Assembly: GCA_910578175.1 (NCBI GenBank)
Contig: CAJTPF010000020.1
Coordinates: 1-53,994, forward strand
Direction: 5' to 3'
Length of the DNA: 53,994 bases
From: an uncultured Lachnospiraceae bacterium
GTDB taxonomy: Bacteria > Bacillota > Clostridia > Lachnospirales > Lachnospiraceae
Made by a program: the position numbers and the translations under genes. Of this stretch, positions 44,584 through 51,028 are shown in pieces (within the stretch, counting starts at the first letter, position 1; the number at the start of each line of letters is the position of its first letter). The notes beneath the pieces are model-generated. The model saw only the letters and a program-made list of their open reading frames with translations. It was not told where the DNA came from and did no database searches.

Positions 44584-45786
44584 CTATGCTGCTATTGGGA
44601 TATACCTCCATTCATCTATGAATAGCCGGTTATATAGGGCATCCATTCTCCTGATCGTCTCATGGGCATCCTTTTTCCCGGCATATCCCCTCCATGAAGA
44701 ATATTGCTGCTCCACTCTGGAAAACGCCATCTTTCCTGCATTTACCCATTTAGCAAATTTCTTCAGTTTCCGCCTTTCCCGTGTTACGGAATCCCGGCAT
44801 ATCTTTTTCACCACTTTGCCGGTTTCCGTGAGGAAAAATTGCGTTTTCAGGAATGTGAAGCCTCTGCTCAGCTTCACGATCCTTGTTTTCTTTTCATTGA
44901 GCTTTATGCCCAGACTTTCATAAATTCCCCTGATCTTTTCCAGTGCATCCTTCAGAAATTCCTTGCTGATATGGATGAGGTATGAATCATCCATATACAG
45001 GCCATACGGTACCCTGAGTATTTCTTTCACAAAATGATCCACTCTGTTGGGATATGACACGGCGCAGATCTGGCAGACCTCGCTCCCCAATCCCAGGCCA
45101 ATGGCATATTCTTCCCCGCACTCAACCGCCTCCTCTTTGAATTTCTGCATCTCCTTCATCTTTTCCTCTGCAAAGGCATCAATGAATTGCTCAGTGAGGC
45201 GGATGATCCGCTCATCCGTGAATTTCTCCCGGATCATCTCCTTCAGCTTGTCATGCGGTATACTGCCAAAATAATTTTTTAGATCAATCTGTAATATGTA
45301 CCCCTCGTTTCCGTATTTCCGGTAATGTTCCTCCAACTGAAGCGTGATCCGGTCAATGGCATGGCTGATCCCCATGCCTTTCCTGGATGCTCCATTGTCG
45401 TATATCAATCCATTTTCCAACACCGGCATCATGGCATTTTGGGAGAGGCTCTTTTGCGGCACCCGTTCCGAAAAGTGTACGCTCTGGATATGCCTGAGCT
45501 TTCCTCTCTCCATCAGATCAAAGGTGATAAAGCCTTTTCTTACGTCCTCACCATTGATCAGTGCATTATGCGTTCTGCATAGGTTTTTGCCCAGATCTGA
45601 GCCGTATCTCTGCACGCTCGCCTTCCATGAAACGCCTTTCCTGGCATCCTTGTATGCTCTATACAGAGAGTTATAATCTGCCACACGCTCAAAATTATCA
45701 TATTTTGATAACTTCTCCCGTTTGTGCGCTTCTCTTGCGGCCCTCCTCCTCTGGGCTCTGGTTTCGTGTCTCTCCTCGCTTGTCAT
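44584..45786 (-). CDS. DGR-type reverse transcriptase
   Basis: This enzyme copies the template RNA into cDNA while misreading adenines. The 400-residue protein starts at the ATG 45786, because AAGGAGG lies 11 bases upstream; the in-frame ATG 48 bases earlier has none. After a basic N-terminus the RT motifs appear. Motif A-like QIDLKNYFGSIP carries catalytic Asp168. GLGLGSEVCQ (about 231-240) is the DGR hallmark (I/V/L)GxxxSQ with Ser changed to Cys. The catalytic box YMDD is at 264-267. A helical thumb follows. No maturase, endonuclease or intron RNA is present. Neighbouring TR, VR and Avd make the DGR assignment secure. Confidence 0.95.
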   Translation of the reverse strand: MTSEERHETRAQRRRAAREAHKREKLSKYDNFERVADYNSLYRAYKDARKGVSWKASVQRYGSDLGKNLCRTHNALINGEDVRKGFITFDLMERGKLRHIQSVHFSERVPQKSLSQNAMMPVLENGLIYDNGASRKGMGISHAIDRITLQLEEHYRKYGNEGYILQIDLKNYFGSIPHDKLKEMIREKFTDERIIRLTEQFIDAFAEEKMKEMQKFKEEAVECGEEYAIGLGLGSEVCQICAVSYPNRVDHFVKEILRVPYGLYMDDSYLIHISKEFLKDALEKIRGIYESLGIKLNEKKTRIVKLSRGFTFLKTQFFLTETGKVVKKICRDSVTRERRKLKKFAKWVNAGKMAFSRVEQQYSSWRGYAGKKDAHETIRRMDALYNRLFIDEWRYIPIAA

Positions 45787-46048
45787 TATGCCCAATTCCT
45801 CCTTGTACGGTATTTTGCGCTTACCTAACCGCATAATGGCATGGGTATGAAATGCAGGGGATCAGCGCAAACCCCCGCACCATGCAAGCAGCGTCCACCC
45901 ACCCATATCAAGCCAGACCGCCCCCATGGGCATCCAGAGGGCGGTGAGATTATTCACACTTTCGTGACGGTTATCCGCTCCTTCCTCTGCCTGATACAGA
46001 TTTCAGCTTTTTACGGCTTACTTTGTCGGATCATATATGGCAGTGAAT
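45787..46048 (-). ncRNA. Template-RNA spacer between TR and reverse transcriptase
   Basis: About 260 bases without a supported gene. Hairpins are visible. ACCGCCC (45939-45945) pairs with GGGCGGT (45917-45923) over a 15-base loop, on the minus strand. Nearer the RT, around 45846-45886, TGC-GGGG can pair with CCCC-GCA. In BPP-1 the RNA segment 3' of the TR is needed for Avd/RT binding and priming, so this stretch probably has the same job. Limits of the RNA are not visible. Confidence 0.6.
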
Positions 46049-46169
46049 CAGACGGGCACCCGCAGCGCCGTGGAGCAACTGTTGTTGTTGGCATTGCCGT
46101 TGTTGTTGACATTGCACGCATTAGTCGAATTGCCCGCACACACGGAAAGCAGCCACCAGTTGGCCCGGC
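46049..46169 (-). repeat. DGR template repeat (TR), 121 bp
   Basis: Partner of the VR at 46682-46802 (constant offset 633). Read in the VR frame it has ten AAY codons and ACT, AGT and ACG codons in its variable middle, flanked by constant ends. It has 25 coding-strand adenines, of which 15 differ in the VR. It lies 29 bases after the avd stop and is not itself an expressed gene (a TGA follows the constant VPV). Confidence 0.96.
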
Positions 46170-46198
46170 GCAAAATATACAGCGGATAACCTATATTT

Positions 46199-46603
46199 TT
46201 ACTTCTTTTTCAGTTTTACCCCATCCTTCCAGTTCTTCAGCTTGTCGCTTTCCTTCAGCATCAGATTTAGAATGGTGTCGAATTTATTCCAGTCCACCGG
46301 CAGAGTGGTGGCCATGTAGTTTATTAGATCATATATCTCTTGGAGCGTGTTGATTGCCTTCTGAGTGGCATCTTTCCTCTCCTGCACCTTTTCCTCCGTG
46401 TTGGCCCATATTGAATTTGCTGCCCGGATCTGGTTATATAATTTCTGGCACAAGAGGCACATTGGTTTTGAGAAAATATCCCTCCATCCTTTTGGTACCA
46501 CGTTTGTATTCCATACCAACCTTGTGGCCTCTGCCCTGATCTCCTCGGCCAGTTGGAACACATCCATTTGAGACTTTCCTCTCAGCCTTGCTAATACGCT
46601 CAT
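46199..46603 (-). CDS. avd: Avd-like DGR accessory protein
   Basis: Avd forms a basic barrel (pentamer of four-helix bundles in BPP-1) that binds RT and template RNA. The 134-residue protein is all helical: MDVFQLAEEIRAEATRLVWN, MCLLCQKLYNQIRAANSIWA, ATQKAINTLQEIYDLINYMA and NKFDTILNLMLKESDKLKNW form four helices. A Lys-rich tail ends it (GVKLKKK). GAGGTG precedes the ATG. Its size, four-helix pattern and place between VR and TR support the name. Confidence 0.9.
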   Translation of the reverse strand: MSVLARLRGKSQMDVFQLAEEIRAEATRLVWNTNVVPKGWRDIFSKPMCLLCQKLYNQIRAANSIWANTEEKVQERKDATQKAINTLQEIYDLINYMATTLPVDWNKFDTILNLMLKESDKLKNWKDGVKLKKK

Positions 46604-46630
46604 GTTTCACCTCGTTTTTCGCACCCCTTA

Positions 46631-46650
46631 CCCGCCCCTGGGTGGGCGGG
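46631..46650 (-). other. GC hairpin/cruciform between VR and avd
   Basis: A perfect 7-base all-G/C stem (46631-46637 with 46644-46650) and a 6-base loop, 31 bases past the VR end and 13 bases past the target stop. No T run follows on either strand, so it is not a normal terminator. A DNA hairpin at this place is required for efficient homing in BPP-1. Confidence 0.7.
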
Positions 46651-46662
46651 ATAGGTACATGA

Positions 46663-47622
46663 TTATTCCGTGATTCGGAAGCAGACGGGCACCCGCAGCG
46701 CCGCGGAGCAACTGCCGTAGATGGCATGGCCGCCGGTGTAGACACAGCAAGCATAAGCGGAATAGCCCGCACACACGGAAAGCAGCCACCAGTTGGCCCG
46801 GCCTCCTCCGTCACCGGCCCCCTTGATCCGGTTTTTCCAACTGTTTGCAAAGATCGGGTACTGCACGGCCATCCCCTCACCCCAGGGCTTTGTGGCCCAG
46901 ATCAGGGATCCAAACACCTCATACTCCGAAGGGATCCACAATTTCCCCAGATCTCCCCATCCCCATGAGTTTGAATCATTCAGTTTCCCGGATGCGGAAT
47001 ATCTCTGCTCCATCAAAAATCTCTTTGATGAAATAACCGCCCGCACCTCTGCCGGGAGCTTTGCCTCTAACCCGGCCAGAAAACTCTTCACGGTTGACTT
47101 GTTATAAGGGTACGGATCCGAAGCGGTGCCGTTGTTATCATTGGCCGTGTACCACTGAACTGTATCGGGATAACAGTCTTTTGAGATCCAATCAATATGC
47201 CAACCTAACTCCTGATCCGTTGTGCGGGTATAGGTGTTAATTCCGGCAATCTGCATTTTGATCAGATAGCTCCCCATGTATATGGGGATGTAGTCCTCAA
47301 TGTGGAGGCCGTCAATGTTATGTGCGGCAAGCCTTGTCTTGATCCATCTCCACGGATCCGAAAACTCAGCGATCTCCTCAGCAAATTCCACCGTCAGATC
47401 ACGGCCCTCATATGTCCGATCTGCCGCCTCAATCGCATAGTTGGTATGCTTATTCTCAAAATTGATCTGCTTTGCACCGTACTCATCCCCTTCCTGGGTG
47501 TATGGTGTCACATCATTGTAGCTTTTGGTGCCGTCCTCGTTCTGCACCTCTCCAAACTTGCGATCCGCCGCAAGTTCCTCGTTGATCACATCATCAACAT
47601 AGTCAGTTTTTAATACAGACAT
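46663..47622 (-). CDS. DGR target protein, tail-fibre-like, C-type-lectin-type variable end
   Basis: The 319-residue protein is probably a tail-tip receptor-binding protein. The N-terminal part (about 1-110) should attach to the tail. The C-terminal part (about 200-319) has the WIPSEYEVFGSLIWATKPWG and GGRANWWLLSVCAGYS motifs typical of CLec-fold DGR targets. Its last 50 residues are the VR, ending ALRVPVCFRITE. Ten positions that are Asn in the TR are Tyr, Cys, Thr, Gly, His or Ile here. GGAGG precedes the ATG at 47622. A C-lectin fold shows its variable residues on the surface, so new sequences can bind new host receptors. Confidence 0.92.
   Translation of the reverse strand: MSVLKTDYVDDVINEELAADRKFGEVQNEDGTKSYNDVTPYTQEGDEYGAKQINFENKHTNYAIEAADRTYEGRDLTVEFAEEIAEFSDPWRWIKTRLAAHNIDGLHIEDYIPIYMGSYLIKMQIAGINTYTRTTDQELGWHIDWISKDCYPDTVQWYTANDNNGTASDPYPYNKSTVKSFLAGLEAKLPAEVRAVISSKRFLMEQRYSASGKLNDSNSWGWGDLGKLWIPSEYEVFGSLIWATKPWGEGMAVQYPIFANSWKNRIKGAGDGGGRANWWLLSVCAGYSAYACCVYTGGHAIYGSCSAALRVPVCFRITE
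46682..46802 (-). repeat. DGR variable repeat (VR), 121 bp
   Basis: The 3' end of the target gene, aligned without gaps to the TR at 46049-46169. It has 17 differences, 15 at TR adenines. The first 38 and last 22 bases (coding sense) are identical; the last 22, 18 of them G/C, are the likely initiation of mutagenic homing (IMH) site. Identity stops sharply at 46681/46048 and at 46803/46170. Confidence 0.96.
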
Positions 47623-47631
47623 AATGCCCTC

Positions 47632-48393
47632 CTATCCGTTAAATAAATGATCACCGCCCAACCTCCTGGGCAGCGTCCTCTTTCTTTTGGGTTCCCGTGG
47701 ATTTCCAAACGGGAAATATTCACGGCCCACTATTAAAGGCAACCTCCTTTCCCTGATTTCTTTCACCTCTTCCCGTGGTATTGCCGGATCCTTCAGCGGG
47801 AAATACTCATCTCCCAACCTGAAGGGCAGCCTCTTCAATTCTGTTACCACCTGAGGCTCTTTATATGCTGAAGGGGCCTTGAATGGATAATATGCCCCGC
47901 CCAACCTTGCACCCAATCCAAAGGGGAGCCTCAGTCTTGAAGGCTTCACCGGTTCCGGAATCCTCGGATTTTTCAATGGATAATAAAAGGCCCCCAGGCG
48001 AAAAGGGAGCCTCACCGGCCTTGTGTATAGGTTCCACATGGCCTCATACAGCGTCAGGCAGGCAGATTCCAAACGGTTCAGATCCGCATACCCGATAAAT
48101 GCGCCGTTGTCACTGTATATTGTTTTCTCGCCTATTACGCATTTCACATAGGCATTGATCTCTTCCAGATTATCCGATAACGTGTTTATTTCATCCGCAT
48201 ACGGATATTCATAATATTGCCGGTCAGGCATTGACTTCACGGAAACGGCCCAAAATTCCCTTGCCATATATCCCAGAAACTCAATATTGTTTTTGATCCG
48301 GTTGTAGTCCTCCGTGTTGAAATAATCTCCGGTATATTTCCCCTCTGCATCCTTCCTGGCCGCCCAATCTGTTTTAGGTGTTATCCACTCCAT
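47632..48393 (-). CDS. Phage baseplate/tail protein with R-L-P-x-R-L-G repeats
   Basis: The 253-residue protein has an N-terminal helical part (about 1-125, MEWITPKTDWAARKDAEGKY). Five imperfect repeats (about 127-253) follow with the pattern RLP-x-RLG-xx-Y-Y/F-P-L/F-xx-P; units start near residues 128, 155, 188, 217 and 240. I know of no named repeat family with this pattern. It lies between the hub protein and the DGR target, with gaps of 1 and 9 bases, so it may be a neck or adaptor for the fibre. Confidence 0.7.
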   Translation of the reverse strand: MEWITPKTDWAARKDAEGKYTGDYFNTEDYNRIKNNIEFLGYMAREFWAVSVKSMPDRQYYEYPYADEINTLSDNLEEINAYVKCVIGEKTIYSDNGAFIGYADLNRLESACLTLYEAMWNLYTRPVRLPFRLGAFYYPLKNPRIPEPVKPSRLRLPFGLGARLGGAYYPFKAPSAYKEPQVVTELKRLPFRLGDEYFPLKDPAIPREEVKEIRERRLPLIVGREYFPFGNPREPKRKRTLPRRLGGDHLFNG

Positions 48394-48394
48394 C

Positions 48395-50635
48395 TCATAT
48401 CTTCCTCCTCGCCACCAGGGTGCCGCTCAGGGCCCCGGAATAATTCAGCCCAACCTCTTCCAATCTCACCATGAGATCCTCCACATACCGGCTTTCCAGA
48501 TAGGCCAGATCATTATAATCAAGAACCGGATCCCCTCTGTATTTCAGCTCATACCGGTTTCCGCTCTTGTAATACTCTCCAACCCACTCCACCAGGTTCC
48601 TGGCATCCTCCGCAGAGCTGATCAATGGATTGTTCCATGTTTGGATGCTGCCCGCATTATTCAGCTTTGTGGATTCCATTGAGGTGCTGATATTGTACTC
48701 ATACCCCCGTATGGTCAGCACCACCTTTGTGGCCTCCTGGGGCGGTTTTGTGATCCTTACCTTGCACCAGTATGAGGAGCTGCTTGTGATCGCTGCTCCA
48801 AAGTCCTGCTCCACGTCATTGATCAGACACACGGCCCTCAGGCCATGCACGGCATTTCCAAATTCTATCTCAAATTCTTCCTGCTGCCCTGCTGCCAACA
48901 CCGTCTCATCACTTGTCAGATCCTTCAGCTCCGTGCCTTTTGCATATATCGTCCTCACCACCCTCAGCTCCTTCACTTTTTCCAGTTTGGTGCCGTATGG
49001 CGTGGCCGTCAGATCATCATAGGTGATTTCATAATCTGTCTGGCTCCCAAAAAGGATCTGCTTCAGGTGGATCCGGTTGTGCGGTTTCGCCCTGGTAAAT
49101 TCTATTGTAATTTTGTCCGTATCTATGAAGTCATAATATACCACCGTCCTCTCCGTGATGCTCCTGCTCTTGAAGTGCTTCTTTTCCTCCCCGTTGTTGA
49201 AGGTTGTGATCATGAAGTCAACCGGCTGTATGCTGCCGAAAAGAAGAGTTAGATTGTGGAATGTGTATGCGCTCTCCATAGTCAGCGTGATCACTGGGTT
49301 TTCATCAAAATACCCTTCCTCATTGCTTATGGATTCACTCACATAGCCCACTCTTATATAATTCTTGCCCCTCGGCATAAAATACTGCTGCCCTCCTGCC
49401 TGGGCATAATCTCTTTCAAATGCCGCATACTCGGAGTATGGCTGATCTTGCAGAAGGCACTCCACATTTCCATATTCTGCCACCTGGTTGGCGGCCACCT
49501 CCTTCTCCGGCTCAAAGGATGATTTCAGCATAATGATTCCATCTCTATTCTGCATCACCACGCTTCTCCCGGCGTTTGCAATGAGCTGAAGGCACTCCTT
49601 ATGCTTCACCATGGGCAGGGGATTGTATACCACCACTTTCTTCAGGTACGGATCCACCCAATACTGCTCCGGCAGTATCCCGGCATCATCAAACACATCC
49701 ACGGCCAGATCATACAGCGTGATCCCTTCAGGCCGGTACTCTCCCCGCTTATACTCATCCTGCATATACTCAAATATATCCACGGCCCCAAACTTGGCCA
49801 GTTTATCATCAGCGCTCCACTCCTGCATGAAAAGAGTGCCGCCCTTCACCCACTCAATGCTCCCATCATTCAGGGTATACCCATAGTACACTTGCATCTC
49901 CTGGCCGGTTTCCATGTAGTTTATGGCGCTGTCCTCGTTATCCACATTGTAATAACGATCCATATTTTCAATGGTTACGTTAAAATCAATACTCGGCAGA
50001 TTTTCAGAGATCGGGGATATACAGCTTTTCATGTCAGCGCTCACGATCTTCTCATTATCAAACGTGATCCCGATTCCAAATACAATATTGTGGATCCTGA
50101 GGCGGCCCACTCCGTTCACCATCTCTATGGCGGTTATTTTCATGTATGTGGTATTGTTGAAGGTGTCCTCCGTTGCAAAGGAAGGCCCCTCATTTTCGTA
50201 TTCAAACACCCCCTCATCCGTCTCAACAGACAGCTTCACCGGGTACGCATCCCCAAACTCCAATGTCAGGCCCTTAATATCCAACGGATCCGCCGTGTTG
50301 AACCGGATCATCACCACCGGCTCATCACCATGGCCGCATAGTTTCTCCGTGACCATACCGGCATTATAATAGACGGCGGCGGGGCTGTCTCTCGGCAGGA
50401 AATACATACTCCTATCCACTTTTGAAAAATCGTTCTCAAAAGTGGCGTACACCCTGCTCACCGTTTCGCTGCTCAGCGGCTTCACAATATCCGAAAAATA
50501 GGTGAATCCGCCGCCCTGCACTTCCGCCGCCGTCTGGGCCGCCTGATTTATCAATCCCAGGCTGATCCTCATGTATGATTTATTTCTGGCCGCCTGCTTC
50601 ATGGCCGCCTTATACTCAGCGCTCACATACTGCAT
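48395..50635 (-). CDS. Phage tail hub/baseplate protein with duplicated beta domain
   Basis: The 746-residue protein uses the ATG at 50635, just after a GTG, with AGGTGAT upstream. Residues about 78-197 and 418-543 are two copies of one beta-sandwich-like domain (SMYFLPRD / QQYFMPRG at the start, HNIVFGIGITFDNEKI / LKQILFGSQTDYEITY at the end). It resembles a carbohydrate-binding module. Between them, about 200-400, a tail-hub (Tal-like) domain is likely (ENMDRYYNVDNEDSAINYME). Place after the tape measure and a small tail gene fits a distal tail/hub protein. Confidence 0.75.
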   Translation of the reverse strand: MQYVSAEYKAAMKQAARNKSYMRISLGLINQAAQTAAEVQGGGFTYFSDIVKPLSSETVSRVYATFENDFSKVDRSMYFLPRDSPAAVYYNAGMVTEKLCGHGDEPVVMIRFNTADPLDIKGLTLEFGDAYPVKLSVETDEGVFEYENEGPSFATEDTFNNTTYMKITAIEMVNGVGRLRIHNIVFGIGITFDNEKIVSADMKSCISPISENLPSIDFNVTIENMDRYYNVDNEDSAINYMETGQEMQVYYGYTLNDGSIEWVKGGTLFMQEWSADDKLAKFGAVDIFEYMQDEYKRGEYRPEGITLYDLAVDVFDDAGILPEQYWVDPYLKKVVVYNPLPMVKHKECLQLIANAGRSVVMQNRDGIIMLKSSFEPEKEVAANQVAEYGNVECLLQDQPYSEYAAFERDYAQAGGQQYFMPRGKNYIRVGYVSESISNEEGYFDENPVITLTMESAYTFHNLTLLFGSIQPVDFMITTFNNGEEKKHFKSRSITERTVVYYDFIDTDKITIEFTRAKPHNRIHLKQILFGSQTDYEITYDDLTATPYGTKLEKVKELRVVRTIYAKGTELKDLTSDETVLAAGQQEEFEIEFGNAVHGLRAVCLINDVEQDFGAAITSSSSYWCKVRITKPPQEATKVVLTIRGYEYNISTSMESTKLNNAGSIQTWNNPLISSAEDARNLVEWVGEYYKSGNRYELKYRGDPVLDYNDLAYLESRYVEDLMVRLEEVGLNYSGALSGTLVARRKI

Positions 50636-50643
50636 CACATCAC

Positions 50644-51015
50644 CTACATTTCAATAAAATTGAGGGTGAATCCTTTGTATACCGGCACACCGTTCTCATA
50701 TGTGTAGACCGGCGTTTTTCTGTCTCCTGCATACATATCAAGCTCTCCCTCTGCATCCTGATCCGGTATGAAGAAATAAACGCTCAGGCCAAACTTCTTT
50801 TTTATCGCCCGGCGTATGGCCATATATTCCCCTGGCCTCAGCATTGCCCATTCACATGATACCTTGTGAACGTCCTCCCGGATCATCTGTGAAACCATTT
50901 TCCCGTTAGCGTTTCTCTCGCTTTCGGATATGTCATAGTCCTCTATGGTCATTTTTGAAGGATCGGGGAGGGTTACTCCGCCGACCTTCAAAATATTATT
51001 GAATTTTGCCGCCAT
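50644..51015 (-). CDS. Small phage tail protein (DUF6711-like)
   Basis: The 123-residue protein has LKVGGVTLPDPSKMTIEDYD at the start, CEWAMLRPGEYMAIRRAI in the middle and YKGFTLNFIEM at the end. The beta-rich pattern and place directly after the tape measure suggest a distal tail or tail-tip adaptor. I think it is in the DUF6711 group but cannot check. Stop TAG is 5 bases before the hub GTG. Confidence 0.7.
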   Translation of the reverse strand: MAAKFNNILKVGGVTLPDPSKMTIEDYDISESERNANGKMVSQMIREDVHKVSCEWAMLRPGEYMAIRRAIKKKFGLSVYFFIPDQDAEGELDMYAGDRKTPVYTYENGVPVYKGFTLNFIEM

Positions 51016-51028
51016 TGTCCTCCCTCCC

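Larger units (their letters stand above)
44584..47622 (-). mobile_element. Complete diversity-generating retroelement cassette
   Basis: The order in the direction of transcription is target gene with VR, GC hairpin, Avd gene, TR, structured spacer, reverse transcriptase. This is the order of the Bordetella phage BPP-1 element. All parts are present and look intact: the target and Avd frames are open, and the RT catalytic residues are kept. TR and VR differ almost only at adenines, evidence of past mutagenic retrohoming. Compact and on one strand, all inside the prophage tail-to-lysis interval. Confidence 0.95.

Noticed and set aside
44584..45786. Reverse transcriptase as part of a group II intron or retron
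   Set aside because: No intron domain V/VI-like RNA, maturase or endonuclease and no retron msr/msd are seen, while TR, VR and Avd are adjacent.
46631..46650. Hairpin as the terminator of the target gene
   Set aside because: No T run follows on either strand. A DGR cruciform explains it better, although a minor terminator role cannot be excluded.
46434..46880. Minus-strand frame of 148 codons crossing the VR
   Set aside because: It overlaps both target and avd in another frame, lacks a ribosome-binding site and crosses the gene boundary.
49601..50341. Plus-strand frame of 246 codons opposite the tail hub gene
   Set aside because: His/Ile-rich antisense shadow with no ribosome-binding site. 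The opposite strand has a convincing gene.
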